From Nicotiana tabacum (Eukaryota; Streptophyta; Magnoliopsida; Solanales; Solanaceae): a DNA stretch of 64,000 nucleotides. Below the pieces are notes generated by a model. The model did no database searches. It was not told the origin of the DNA and saw only the letters and a list, made by a program, of their open reading frames with translations. Below, piece by piece: positions 1 through 13,149 of this stretch. The DNA lies in assembly GCF_000715075.1 (NCBI RefSeq), contig NC_134102.1, positions 97,543,766 to 97,607,765 on the forward strand, in the 5' to 3' direction. Every line of letters starts with the position of its first letter. Within the stretch, counting starts at the first letter, position 1. The translations under genes and the position numbers were made by a program.

Positions 1-1907
1 TAAAGAATTTTACGCTATGAGGTAAGTAACAGTTTTAAATCTGATCGTGAGGGTATGAAACCCCAAAAAATTTGTGTCGTGTTATTATATTGGAGGTGAC
101 ACAAATGTTAGGTGACGGACGTGCGGGCGTGCACCAAGGGGATTGTGACTTGGTCCGTCCCGTGGAACTGTAAAGTTGAATAACTTGTTGTTAGCTATAT
201 GCTCTCTATGTGTTGAAGAAATTTGACTGTAAACCATGTTAGGAATCATGCTTAGGCTATGTGATAGTACTATTGGGACCCAAAGAGGTCGCGTACTTGT
301 TGAATTATTTGCTAATTGATGACTTGTACTCGGTCATGATTTTACTTGTGTATCATACCTCAGTCTTTCTTGATATTTGTTGATTCGCTATGTTATCTTT
401 GTTTGGGCCGATCTTTGTGATTTTCCGAGAGCCCGAGAGACTAGAGAGGTTGGGGACTAAGTAAGGCCGAGGGCCTGTAGGTGAGGTAAGGATATTATGG
501 CACGTGAGTTGCCCGTGCAGGATATTATAACACATGAGTTGTCCGTGCAACACGTGAGTTGTCCGTACGAATTATGGCGCTTGGGCTGTAGGAGCCCCTC
601 CGGAGTCTGTACACCCCCAGTGAGCGCGGTTACCCATTGAGTGTGAGAGCTGAGGGCTAAAAGCCGAGTGGTTGAGTTGTTGTGTCGAGTGGAGTGACTC
701 TTGCCTTGAGAGGTTGTACTTGCTTTGTATTGTTGTTGCACTTAGTTGCTATCTGTTGTTGATACCCAATTTTGTCCTCATATTTTCTCAAATAGTATAT
801 ATATTTTCAAAATATCACTTGGTGTCATTACTTAGTTTACAAGCATTTTCTATAATATTCCATAATTTTTAAAGCTAAAAAATTAATTTCTTTCTACATT
901 TCTATTATATAAATATTTAATAATTATCCTTCAAAATTATTTTGGGATGACCTAAGTACCTAAAATTATTATTTTCATCCATAAGACATATTTTAAATAT
1001 TTTCACTTTATTTTGTAATTACAGTGGTATTTTAAGCTATTTGCACAATCTTGGAGGCATAACCTATATTTTGCATTTGTCATTTTGGTCAGGGTCAAAA
1101 TAATATTTTACATTTTTGTAATCTCCTACTATTATTTTAAAGTATTAATTTGCATAAATAGAATTTTTATATATTTATTTAATTATTTTTTATTAAATTA
1201 TTTCCCTTTTAATCTCCTATTTAAAAATTAGCCCAATTCTAGGCTAATTTTCGGACCAATCTTGGCCCAAATCCTAAGCCCACACCCTCTCCCCTCTCGG
1301 CAGCCCAAACCATCCCAACCCTTTAATGAACTCGGTCGTGACCCATTTTAAACGACCCGTCACACTCCCCTTTCGATCTTGACCGTTGATCTCAAATGAC
1401 CAACGTCCCATAATAATCCCCTACCTCTCCTTATAACCCCTCAACCCCAAACCCTAACTTCATTTTACCCGTCCGCCGCCCCCAAATCCTCTCGAAGCTT
1501 CTCTTCTCCTCACAAACCCTAACTGTCGCCTCCCCAATCTTCTCCAAATCCGAGTAAATCATGGATTCCCTCTGTGATTTATTTGCCTTTTACGCGTTAT
1601 CTCGTTGTTACTTGCAAGATTATGGTGTTACTTGGTACTTGCCTAAACATGGCAAGTACTACCTCTCTGATTCTGTCTGAATGAGTCCTATTTCTTGAAT
1701 CTGGACCGTATTTCGTCTACACACGTCTGTAACTACACTGTGAGTCCGATTTCGTTAGGATTTCTGCTGATTTACACTTTCCTTAAAAAACTAAGGTTTA
1801 TCGGATTTCTCTCTTAAATTAATTTCAAATTAATTTGCATGTTGTCTTCCCTTATTTGGTGCTTAATTTACTCTGTTTTCTTATGTGCTTGCTCGATTTT
1901 TGACTGC

Positions 1908-1915
1908 TATATAAA
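1908..1915 (+). promoter_or_regulatory. Probable TATA box of the 3.8 kb solo LTR
   Basis: TATATAAA lies in the middle of the LTR, followed by a C-rich stretch where transcription could start. Position and sequence fit an LTR promoter; there is no direct evidence of use. Confidence 0.4.
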
Positions 1916-3848
1916 CCCCTCCCCATTCCCCTTTGAGGCAGACCTGAATCGCTAGACTTTCACTAAAAATTAGAGTTATTACTCTATTGTTCTCTTATTC
2001 TCTTGTTCTATACTCTTGATTCTTGGCCGGCTGAAAGCCAAGGCTACCAGATTTTGATTTTTCAACTTTTCTTGGTGCGAGCACTGCTCGGGGTTCATTC
2101 GAAGCCCTTGGGAACTCTAACACACTGAGATTATGGGTTCTCACTCTTTGATTGATATTCAAAGTATTGTGGAGTTGGTTCTTTCTTGTTGTCTGTTTTT
2201 GTCAATTGATAATTGGTAAGTCTTTTGGCTTTTACAATTTTGTTCTGTGTTCACGATTTACATACTCTTACCTCTGAAATTCATGACCTAATGTGTTCTG
2301 GGATATTTATGTGTGCAGCTTTGTTAGTTTTGCACTTGTCTTGAACCTCTTTAGCATTTGATTTTAAATAAAGCTACCAGTTATGAGATATGTTATTTGA
2401 ATATGTTTCACCTAAATAATTTAGACCCTATTAAGCTTAATGTGTTGATACCTGAATGTCTATATTTGCTGTTTGACATGAGTTTGTTTTTCCTACTCTT
2501 TTCTGCATCTCTATAATGAATGCCTCACATCTGTAATAACCTGTGTTAAGGCCTTCACTGTTAACTATGACTGGTTTCTTTGCTATTGTGTCACTCAACT
2601 TGCTCGCTTGATCTCATACCCCTTTAATGATGGGCTTTCAATCTTAACAGTTACCTCAACTTGTTTTCCCTGTCCCGTTTGAACCATTTTGTTTTATGGA
2701 ATAACTTAGATCTTCCTTAGTTAATTAGCCTATTGTGTCAATCCCAGAATCCCTACATGTGCTATTTGGTATGAACTTGCTACCTCACTGCTCTGAATCT
2801 CTGCAATGTTTGTCTTGCATGTACAATGTGTTTCAATTTGTACTAAGGCCATTCTCTATGATCTTGCTTCTGTGCCAATATGTTCCCCAGCATGTCTATG
2901 GTTCATTCGATATCCTGTTCTTTCAGTGATTATTTTGCTTGTTACAATGTGCATCCCCCATCATGTCTAAATACTGATTAACATGACACTAAGATGTGTT
3001 TAGCATCATCTCTTAGGTTTTAACTTGTTTGTATTGTGCATCTGTGACTGCAAACTTGTTTCTCCCCTGACCCTTCCCACATGTAGTTTTGTCATAAGTT
3101 GTGTTCCCTATCATGTCTCAATGCAGCAATGTTCCTGATGAGAGTTAATATGTTTATCTTATTGATGCTAAGATATATACTTAACCTAAATTGGACTTCT
3201 TAGGTCTCAACGTGTTTGTGTTAACTTTTGTCAAGTTTTATAAACCTGTTCCTCCCTTTAATTTCCCCAATATGGGTTTGTTATGTGCTACTTTGCTAAA
3301 TGTTGAAGTTCTACTGAACAAAGTCTTGTGATCTGCTTGATTAGTTGTTTCTAGCATATATACTAGAAATCATGGTTGAGTAAACTGATTCTGGATTCCT
3401 TTATGGATCCCTGAGTCGTATATCAAATGTGGCTCTTTATTGAAGGCCCAGAAAATGCTGGGTATTTATTTCATTTGGGCATGCTGTGGGCCTCTTATCA
3501 CTGTTATGTAATATTTGTTAATTTACTCATTATTGAGAATGTAATAATCTTTGTATAAACAATTGGGGTTGTTAGTAAAAGGGAATGAGGTAGATTTTAA
3601 CATTCACATGTGTTGGGTAGATAACATGCCTATAGGACTTAATGATGTGTTTGCTATATGTGTCGTTCACTCTCTATGTACACTATAGAAATCATACCAT
3701 TAGGAGAAGCACACACTCACACTACTTGCCTACTAGCAAAGCATGAGCTCAAATGCTTCAATTATCCTCGTTGCTACATGTTATTAGAAAATATGCCCAT
3801 AGGAAATAAATGTCGTTGAACTTTCCTTCAATTTGCATTGCTGCAGCA

Positions 3849-4003
3849 TATATACTAGAAATTATGCCTATAGGATTTGGATCACTTCATTTGCTATTGT
3901 ATCGCACTGATCACTAGAAATCATGCCTATAGGACTTTGATCATTTCATTTGCTATTGTATCCCACTGTTCACTAGAAACCATGCCCATAGGACTATAAT
4001 TGA
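3849..4003 (+). repeat. Short tandem array of about 60 bp in the solo LTR
   Basis: Two full units and a partial third begin ACTAGAAATCATGCCTATAG, at about 3851, 3911 and 3971, with a few substitutions. A more distant relative of the start lies at about 3363. Tandem arrays of this kind are common inside long LTRs. Confidence 0.6.
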
Positions 4004-5155
4004 ATTAAAACGCTTTCAGGTAACAACTTTAACATAGTAATTGGGTAGCATGAGATGATAGTCTGTACCCGCTGAATAATATGAGTAACACCCCATCTTG
4101 AGGGAGTTACAGAGTATTATTTATGTTGCATGGGGTGATCCTTTAGGCTAAAAGACTTAGGACCCCCTCTTCTTTGTATGTCGTTATTAGATCTAACTAG
4201 TCGTATCCCTATATTCGCACTAGGATCTGTATTAATCATGTTGTAATAAAGTTCTGTGACTTCTGAACTCCTTGGTTTATTTGATCACCTAGCTTAATCA
4301 TAATCCACATAATCTTAAGTTCAGTCGGGACCCACAATTATGGACCTCAAGGAGTGCCTAACACCTTCTCTTTGAGGTAACTTGAGCCCTTACCCGATCT
4401 TTGGTGACGTAGATTAGTCAAACAGAGTTATTTGCAAATAGGTGCCCTAACGCACCTTAAAAATCGTTAGGTGGCGACTCTCCTCTTTTAATACCTCCTT
4501 TAAAAGAGTTGTCACACGTCGAAACCCGTTTTGTGCGAGAAAATGGGGGCGCGACATCTGTCATTGTTGTGAAATTAACTCAAAAATTTTATATCCAGAT
4601 TATATGAACATGAACTGTAAAAAAAATTGATTTGACGTAAACTGCTAGATTGGAAAGTATGCCTATTCTTTGCTAGAATTACTGAAAAATGAACTATAAC
4701 TGTGTAGCTCGTCATTATCTTCAGTTCATTAGTTATTATTATTACTTGCTAAGTTAGTTATACTCATACTACACCCTGCACTTCGTGTGCAGATCCAGGT
4801 GCTTTGGGACATAGCGAGTGTTAATTCTCTCGCACAGTTGATTTTCGAGAGATTCAGAGGTAGCTTCCGTGTCTCGCACACCTTGTCTCTCCTTCCCTAT
4901 CTCCTTGTTTACTGTATTTGGTCTTAGACTATTATAGACCGTATTTTCCAGACTTGTATTCATATTAGATGCTCATGTACTCAGTGACACCAGGTTTTGG
5001 GGAAATGTTCATATCAGTATTTGTGGAATTTTGTATTGTATTTAAATATTATATTTTCAAACTTAAAGGAAATTGTGGTCTATTGAGATTATCGGCTTGC
5101 CTAGTATCGAGATAGGCGCCATCACGACAGGCTGGGAATTTGGGTCGTGACAAGT

Positions 5156-5167
5156 TGGTATCGGAGC
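5156..5167 (+). other. Primer binding site of the chromovirus
   Basis: TGGTATCGGAGC starts three bases after the LTR end. It differs at one base from the usual plant initiator-methionine tRNA complement TGGTATCAGAGC. Confidence 0.85.
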
Positions 5168-5351
5168 CTAGGTTGCATATGTCTCACGAGTCATGAGCAG
5201 GTTTAGTAGAGTTTTGCTGATCAGTACAGAGACGTATGTACTTATCTTCGAGAGGCTGCGGGACCCTTAGGAAAATTTCACTTTATTGTAATCTGTCGTG
5301 CGAATTTGTTGATTCCAAAAACTAAATTTCTGTTATTCTATTCTCTAACAG

Positions 5352-6703
5352 ATGGTGAGGACACGTACTACCGGATCAGACGGTCAGCCACCAGTGCCAC
5401 CAGTTAGGGCCGCGAGAGGTCGGGTCGTGGTAGAGGTTGGGGCCGAGGTAGACGTCGAGGTATAGCTCGTGCAGCAGTTGGAACAACACCTGTAGTACCA
5501 CCAGTTGCTCCAGCTCCGAAATAGATTCCAGATACAGTCGAGCCGGCGGGACCAACTCAGGCACCAGCTACACCTATTATGATTCCAGGCCTTAAGGAGG
5601 CTCTGGCCCATATATTGACAGTTTGTACTGGTCTTGCTCAGGCGGTTTTGGCTCAGGCCGCACCTGCCACATCTCAGGCCGGGGAAGGTACTCATACCCC
5701 TGTTTCCCGTACTCCAGACCAGGTAGTGCAGGGACTTCATGTACCGTGAGCACTACCAGCCCAGCCGGTTGCAGCTACTCACGCCCCGGTAGTTCCTGTT
5801 ATGGCAGATGGTAAGTAGAGGAGACTTGAGAGATTTGAGAGGCTTTTACCTCCACCATTTAGCGGTGCTAAGTCAGAGGATGCTCAGGGATTTCTAGATA
5901 AGTGTCAACGGATGCTTCAGACAATGGGTATTCTAGAGACTAGTGGGGTCTCGTTCACTACTTTTTAGTTTTTTGGGGCTGCCTTTAGATGGTGAGAGAC
6001 TTACGAGAGGTGTAGGCCGGTCGGTGCAACACCCCTTACCTGGCAGCAGTTCTTCGGTCTATTCCTGGAGAAGTTCGTGCCTCAGTCCCACAGAGACGAG
6101 ATGCGCAGGCAGTTCGAGCAGCTTCGTCAGGGTGATATGTCCATGACACAGTATGAGATGAGATTTTCAGAAATGGCACGTCATGCTATCTAGTTGATTC
6201 CCACAGACAGAGAAAGGATCAGGAGGTTCATAGACGGCCTCACTTTTCAGCTACGATTACTCAAGACTAGAGAGAGGGTGTCTGGTGCTACTTTCGATGA
6301 GGTTGTCGACATTGCTCGTCAGATTGAGATGGTTCGCAGCCAGGAGCGGGTTGAGAGAGAGGCTAAGAGGCCTCGTGGTTCAAGTGATTTCAGCAGTGTT
6401 CCTTCAGGGGGTCATTTTTACCGCGGTAGGGGTCGTTCTTACAGACACACTCAGGCGACTCGTCCAGCTCATCATGGTGCATCAGCTAGCCACGGTTCTT
6501 ACAATGCTCACTCAAGCCAGTCTTCATTCAGTGCACTACCAGCGCAAAGTTCTCATCATGCCTCGTCCGCTCAGGATTCTACAGGTAATTCTTCGAGTTA
6601 TCAGGAGCAGCAGTTCCGTCAGAGGAGGGGTTGTTTCGAGTGCGGAGAATTGGGTCATTTCAAGAAAGATTGTCCTAGACTGTTGAGTGAGGATCTACAA
6701 TAG
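5352..6703 (+). pseudogene. Chromovirus gag, broken
   Basis: Starts at an ATG 185 bases after the primer binding site. The first 30 codons are open, then the frame is lost within the Arg/Gly-rich stretch near 5420, and stops such as TAG at 5522-5524 follow. The last part (6194-6703) is open and ends in a CCHC zinc knuckle at 6632-6673 (CFECGELGHFKKDC), which binds RNA in the capsid protein. Between are fragments of the retrotransposon gag domain, including a segment rich in Arg and Glu near 6240-6370. It cannot make a full-length Gag. Confidence 0.85.
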
Positions 6704-6715
6704 AGTTCTCGACCG

Positions 6716-9700
6716 ATGACACCAGCACCGACAGTTACACCACCCAGCCAGCCAGCTCGGGATGGGGGTCAGGTAGCTAGGGGTCGCCCAAGAGGGGAAG
6801 GTCCGTCAGCTGTCGGTCAGGCTCGATTCTTTGCTTTTCCTGCGAGGCCAGATGTTGTTGCCTTAGATGCAATGATCACATGTATTATTTTAGTGTGCCA
6901 CAGAGAGTCTTCTATATTATTTGACCCTGGTTCCACTTATTCATATCTATCATCATATTTTTCTCATTATCTGGATATGCCCTGTGAGTCTTTAGTTTCA
7001 CCTGTTTGTGTATCTACACCGGTGGACGATATTATTACTGTGAACCTTGTGTATCGGTCGTGTGTGGTAACTATTGGGGAACTGGAGACTAGAGTTGATC
7101 TCTTATTACTCGGTATGGTTTATTTCGATGTAATCCTGGGTATGGATTGGTTGACTCCATGTCATGCTATTCTGGACTGTCACGCAAAAATCGTGATGTT
7201 GACGATGCCGGGGGTTGCCAAAGGTTGAATGGAGAGGTTCTCTAGATTTTGTTCCTAGCAGGGTAATTTCTTATTTGAAGGCTCAACGTATGGTTAGAAA
7301 GGGATGTTTGTCATATTTGGCTTTTGTGAGAGATATTGATGCATATACTCCTATTATTGATTCAGTACCGGCCGTGAGAGACTTTCCGGACCGGTTATGC
7401 CACCCGATAGGGATATTAATTTCGGTATTGACTTGGTGTAGGGCACTCAACCCATTTCTATTCCTCTATATCGTATGTCACCAGCTGAGTTAAAAGAATT
7501 GAAAAAGCAACTTCAAGAACTCCTTGAAAGGGGGTTTATTAGGCCTAGTATGTCACCTTGGGGGTGCACCAGTTTTGTTTGTGAAAAAGAAAGATAGTAC
7601 TATACGGATGTGCATTGATTATAGGCAGCTGAGCAAAGTTACAATCAAGAATAAATATCCCTTACCGCGTATTGATGACTTATTTGACCAGCTTCAGGGA
7701 GAGAGGGTGTTCTCCAAAATTGATTTGAGATCTAGGTATCACCAGTTGAAAATTCAAGATTCGGATATTCTAAAGACGGCATTCAGAACTCGTTATGGAC
7801 ACTATGAATATTTTGTGATGTCTTTTGGGCTAGCCAATACCCCAACATCATTTATGCATTTGATGAATAATGTATTCCAGCCATAACTTGATTTATTTGT
7901 CGTAGTATTTATTGATGATATTCTGGTGTACTCACGTAGCTATGAGGAGCATGCATAACACTTGGTCATTGTATTACAAATATTGAGAGAAGAGAGACTT
8001 TATGCCAAATTCTCTAAGTGTGAGTTCTGGCTTAGTTCGGTGGCATTCTTGGGATATATAATGTCTAGTGAAGGAATTAAGGTGGATCCAAAGAAAATAG
8101 AGGCAGTTCAGAGTTGGCCCGGGCCATCTTCAGTTACTGAGATTCAGAGTTTTCTCGGCTTGGCCGGTTATTATCATCATTTCGTGGAGGGATTCTCGTC
8201 TATTACATCGCCTATGACTAAATTGACGCAGAAAGGTGCTCCGTTCAGGTGGTCAGATGAGTGTGAAGAGAGCTTTCAGAAGCTCAAAACAGCTTTGACT
8301 ACAACTCCAGTATTGGTGTTGCCTACAGGTTCAGACTCTTATACTGTGTATTATGACGCGTCGCGTATTGGTCTCAGCGCAGTGCTGATGCAAGATGGTA
8401 GGGTGATTGCCTATGCGTCCAGACAGTTAAATGTACATGAGAAGAATTATCCAGTCCACGATCTTGAGTTAGCAGCTATTGTTCATGCCTTGAAAATTTG
8501 GCGGCATTATTTGTACGGTGTTCAGTGTGAGATATATACCGATCATCGAGTCTACAACATTTCTTTAAATAGAAGGATCTTAATTTGCGGCAGCGGATGT
8601 GGTTAGAGTTGCTTAAGGATTATGACATTACCATTCTCTATCATCCCGGAAAGGCCAATGTGGTGGCCGATGCCTTGAGTCGTAAGGCGGAGAGTTTGGG
8701 CATCTTAACATACTTACCGGTAGTAGAGAGGCCTTTAACCTTGGATGTTCAAGCCTTGGCCAACCAATTTGTTAGATTGGATGTTTCCGAGCCGAATCGA
8801 GTTTTGGATTGTGTGGTTTCTCGGTCTTCTTTATATGATCGCATCAGAGAGTGCCAGTATGATGATTCACATCTGCTTGTCCTTAAGGACATGGTTCAGC
8901 ACAGTGATGCCAAGTAAGTCACTATTGGAGATAACGGTGTATTACGAATGCAGGGCAGGCTATGTGTGCCTAATGTAGATGGTTTGCGTGAGTTGATTTT
9001 CCAAGAAGCTCATAGTCCGCGGTACTCCATTCATCCAGGTGCCGCGAAGATGTATCAGGATTTGAGGCAGCACTATTGGTGGAGGCGAATGAAGAAAGAT
9101 ATAGTTGGATTTGTAGTTCGGTGTTTAAATTGTCAATAGGTGAAGTATGAACATCAGAGATCGGGCGGATTGATTCAGAGACTTGAGATTATGGAATGGA
9201 AATGGGAGCGTATTACCATGGATTTCGTAGTTGGGCTCCCACGGACTTTGAGAAAGTTTGATGCTGTTTGGGTGATAGTAGATCGGTTGACCAAATCTGT
9301 GCATTTTATTCCAGTTGGTACTAATTATTCTTCGGAGTGGTTGGGTGGGATTTATATTCGTGATATTGTTCGCCTACACGGTGTGCCAGTGTCCATCATT
9401 TCAGATCGGGGCACACAATTTACATCACAGTTTTGGAAAGCAGTGCAGCAAAAATTGGGCATGCAGGTTTAGTTGAGTACAACATTTCACCCTCAGACGG
9501 ACGGACAATACGAGTGCACTGTTCAGATATTGGAGGATATGTTACTCGTTTGTGTCATTGATTTTGGGGGTTCTTGGGATCAATTTCTGCCACTCGTGGA
9601 GTTTGCTTACAATAACAGCTACTAATCAAGCATTCAGATGGCTCCGTATGAGGCTTTATATGGGAGACAATGTCGGTCTCCGATGGGTTGGTTTGAGCCA

Positions 9701-10294
9701 GGTGAGGCTAGGCTATTGGGTACTGACTTAGTTCAGGATGCTTTAGAGAAAGTCAAAGTGATTCAGGAATGGCTCTGCACGGCACAGTCTAGACATAAGA
9801 GTTATGGCGACAGGAAGGTTCGTGATTTCATTTACATGGTTGGAGAGAAGGTTCTACTCAAGATTTCACCCATGAAGAGTGTGTTGAGGTTCGGGAAGAA
9901 GGGCAAGTTGAGTCCTCGGTATTTTAGGCCTTTTGAGATACTTAAGAAGATTGGAGAGATGGCTTATGAACTTGCTTTGCCACCTAGTCTATTAGGTATT
10001 CATCCAGTGTTCCATGTATCCATGCTCCGAAAGTATGTCGGGGATCCGTCTCATATTCTGGATTTCAGTACAATACAGTTGGACGGTAATTTGACTTATG
10101 ACCGGCAGGTTCAAAAGTTGAGGTCAAAAAACATAGCATCAGTGAAGGTACAATGGAGAGGCCAGCCAGTTGGAGAAGCTACTTGGGAGATTAAGCAGGA
10201 GATGCGGAGCAAATATCCACATCTATTTGAGATTCCAGGTATGATTCTAAATCCGTTCGAGGACGAACGTTTGTTTAAGATGGGGAGAATGTAA
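6716..10294 (+). pseudogene. Chromovirus pol (protease, RT, RNase H, integrase, chromodomain), broken
   Basis: Protease: the DPGSTYS active-site region lies near 6923 and the ILGMDWL motif near 7134. Reverse transcriptase: [20 protein letters not shown] near 7620 and the catalytic FIDDILVYS at 7908-7934. RNase [13 protein letters not shown] near 8350. Integrase: an HHCC zinc-binding region at about 9010-9136, then the catalytic core with DFVVGLP and SDRGTQF. The chromodomain is at about 10080-10270 (KVQWRGQPVGEATWE). Stops at 7884, 7957, 9137, 9470 and 9623, a one-base loss near 8550, and frame changes near 7215 and 7400 all disable it. The final TAA overlaps the first bases of the 3' LTR. 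Confidence 0.9.
10279..10289 (+). other. Polypurine tract of the chromovirus
   Basis: GATGGGGAGAA lies immediately before the TGTAACGACCC that opens the 3' LTR. It is the usual plus-strand primer position. Confidence 0.75.
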
Positions 10295-13149
10295 CGACCC
10301 GATCGGTCGTTTTGAGTATTATAACCCCGTTCCCCCATTTACTGCTCAATTTATTTCTTATAATTAATTTATGACTTATCGGATTAGTTGGTTCGGGTCC
10401 GGAAGGAATTCAGAGTGAAATGAGACACTTAGTCTCATAATTGAAAATTTTAAGTTAGAAAAGTTGACCGAATATGGACTTATGTGTAAACGAATCAAGA
10501 TTTGAATTCTGATAATTCCAATAGTTTCGTATGGTGATTTTGGACTTAGGAGTGTGTCCAGAAAATTATTTGGAGGTCCGTAGTGGAATTTGACTTGAAA
10601 TTGCGATAGTTAAATTTTTGAGAAGTTTGACCGGGGGTTGACTTTTTGATATCGGGGTCGGAATCCGATTCTACAAATTTGAATAGGTCCGTTATGTCAT
10701 TTATGACTTGTGTGCAAAATTTGAGGTCAATCGGGCGTGATTTGATAGGTTTAAGCGTCATTTGTAGAATTGGAAGTTTTAAAGTTCTTTAGGCTTGAAT
10801 CCAGGTATAATCGGTGTTTTTGAAGTTATTTGATGTGATTTGAAGGCTCGACTAAGTTTGTATCGTGATTTAGGATTGGTTGGTATGTTTGGTTGAGGTC
10901 CCGGGGGCCTCGGGGTGATTCTGGGTGGTTAACGGAAGGTTTGGAGTTGGAGAAGTGCAGTTGAAGCTGCTGCTACTGGTGTTTTCCGCACCTGCAGAGT
11001 GGGAACCGCAGGTGCGAGGTCGCAGGAGCAAAAAAAGAGCCGCAAGTGCGGCTAAGGGAGACCTGGGCTCAGACCGTAGGTGCGATAGAAATTCCGCATC
11101 TGCGGCGGACGCGGAAGCGGTTTGAGAGGCGCATATGCGCAAATGGATCGGAGGTGCGATTTAGGACCCGCATCTGCGATGGCCGCAGATGCGGTCAAGT
11201 GATCACAGGAGCGGAGTCAGGATCTTAATGAATTTCTACAGAAGCGGATCCCGGTTCGCAGATACGGTTCCGCATGTGCGAAACTAGGACCACAGGTACG
11301 GGTTTAACTGGGCAGAAAACCCCAGCTCAAGGTTTTGTCCTCCATTTTCAATTTTGGACTTGAGGAGCTCGGGAGAGAGGCGAGTTTTCGAAGATTTTCA
11401 AGTAAAACAATGGGGTAAGTGTTCTTAACTCATTATTGGTCAAATTACCCGAATCCATTTTTTTTTTCTTTTAACATTAATGGGTGAATTAAGTTGGAGA
11501 GATTAGAAAATTCTCTTGGTTTAAATTGAAGATTTGAGGGTCGAGTTGAGGTCGAATTTTGGTAAAATTGGTATGGGTAGACTCGTGGTTGAATGGGCTT
11601 TCAGATTTTGTACTTTTGTCGGGTTCCGAGACGTGGTCCCCATGGGCAATTTTTAAGTTACATTTCGAATTTTAATGGAAAAATTAGCATTTTCTTATGG
11701 AATTAATTCTAATAAATTTTATTGACTGAAACAAATTATTTGTGACTAGATTCGAGGTATTTAGAGGCTGATTTGTGAGGCAAAAGTATAGCAGATTAAA
11801 GAATTTCACGCTCTCAGGTAAGTAACAATTTTAAATCTGGTCCTGAGGGTATAAAACCCTGAAAATTTTGTGTCGTGTGATTATATTGGAGGTGACGCAC
11901 ATGCTAGGTGACAGGCGTGTGGGCGTGCACCGAGGGGATTGTGACTTGGTCCGTCCCGTGGAACTATAAAGTTGAATAACTTGTTGTTAGCTATATGCTC
12001 TCTATGTGTTGAGGAAATTTGACTGTAAATCATGTTAAAAATCATGCTTAGGTTATGTGATAGTACTGTTGGGACCCACAGAGGTCGCGTACTTGTTGAA
12101 TTATTTGCTAATTGATGTCATGTACTCAGTCATATCATACCTTAGTCTTTCTTGATATTTGTTGATTCGCTATGTTATCATTGTTTTGGCCGATCTTTGT
12201 GATTTTTCGAGAGCCCCAGAGACTAGAGATGTTGGGGATTGAGTAAGGCCGAGGGCCAGTCGGTGAGGTAAAGATATTATGGCACGTGAATTATCCGTGC
12301 AGGATATTATAGCACGTGAGTTGTCCGTACAACACGTGAGTTATCCGCACAACACATGAGTTGTCCGTGCGGATTATGGCGCTTGGGCTGTAGGATCCCC
12401 TCCGGAGTCTGTACACCCCCAGTGAGCTCGGGTACTCATTGAGTGTGAGCGCTGAGAGCTGAGAGCCGAGAGGTTGAGTTGTTGTGTCGAGTGGAGTGAC
12501 TCTTGCCTTGAGAGGCTGTACTTGCTTTGCATTGTTGTTGCATTTAGTTGCTATCTGTCATTGTTGTGAAATTGTCTGAAAGATTTTATATCCGGATTAC
12601 ATGAACATGAATTGTACAAAAAATTAATTTGACTTAAACTGCTAGATTGGAAAGTATGCCTATTCTTTGCTAGAATTACTGAAAAATGAACTATTACTGT
12701 GTAGCTCGTCATTATCTTCAGTTCCTTAGTTATTATTGTTACTTGCTGAGTTGGTTGTACTCATACTATACCCTGCACTTCGTGTGCAGATCCAGGTGCT
12801 TCTGGACATAGCGGGTGTTGATTCTCTCTCACAGTTGATTTTTCAGAGATTTAGAGGTAGATGCCGTGTCTCGCAGACTTTGTCTCTCCTTCCCTATCTC
12901 CCTTTTTACTGTATTTGGTCTTAGACTATTATAGACCGTATTTTTCAGAATTATATTTATATTAGATGCTCATATACTCGGTGACACCAAGTTTTGGGAA
13001 AATGTTCGTATCAATATTTGTGAAATTTTGTATTGTATTTAAATATTATATTTTCAAACTTAAAGGAAATTGTGATTTATTGAGATTATCGGCTTGCCTA
13101 GTATCGAGATAGGCGCCATCACGACAGGTTGGGATTTTGGATCGTGACA
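10290..13149 (+). repeat. 3' LTR of the chromovirus (2860 bp)
   Basis: Begins TGTAACGACCC and ends GATCGTGACA. Its right half matches the 5' LTR. The left half contains a stretch at about 10985-11290 with many CGCA/TGCG words (such as CCGCATCTGCG and CCGCAGATGCGG), a degenerate GC-rich array. Related LTRs occur at 41477-44337 and, inverted, at 47830-50451. Confidence 0.88.

Larger units (their letters stand above)
757..4556 (+). mobile_element. Solo LTR of a large LTR retrotransposon (possibly Ogre/Tat type)
   Basis: The 3' LTR reads straight through at the place where this 3.8 kb segment interrupts the 5' LTR. The segment starts TGTTGATACCC and ends GGGGGCGCGACA (TG...CA) and is flanked by TCTGT on both sides (752-756 and 4557-4561). 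No coding sequence is seen and its start is not repeated inside, so it is a solo LTR and not a complete element. LTRs of this size are typical of Ogre/Tat elements, but that family call is inference. Confidence 0.75.
1..5152 (+). repeat. 5' LTR of the chromovirus, partial and interrupted
   Basis: Matches 11797-13149 along its length once the inserted 757-4556 segment is removed, and ends in TCGTGACA directly before the primer binding site. It contains a short array of about 24 bp around 496-570 built on CACGTGAGTTGTCCGTGC; the 3' LTR has a similar array (12278-12382) with one more unit. Scattered substitutions between the LTRs show that the insertion is not recent. Confidence 0.88.
1..13149 (+). 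mobile_element. Decayed Ty3/gypsy chromovirus (Tekay/Del type), left end outside window
   Basis: LTR retrotransposon with the order 5' LTR, primer binding site, gag, protease, reverse transcriptase, RNase H, integrase, chromodomain, polypurine tract and 3' LTR. Positions 1-756 plus 4562-5152 match 11797-13149 of the 3' LTR, so the window starts about 1.5 kb into the 5' LTR. A C-terminal chromodomain after the integrase and long LTRs (2860 bp) fit the Tekay/Del chromovirus lineage. The coding part is broken by frameshifts and stops in every domain, so it is not autonomous. Just right of the 3' LTR the bases AATGC should be the target duplication, but the left copy lies outside the window. The lineage call is inference from domain order. 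Confidence 0.9.
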
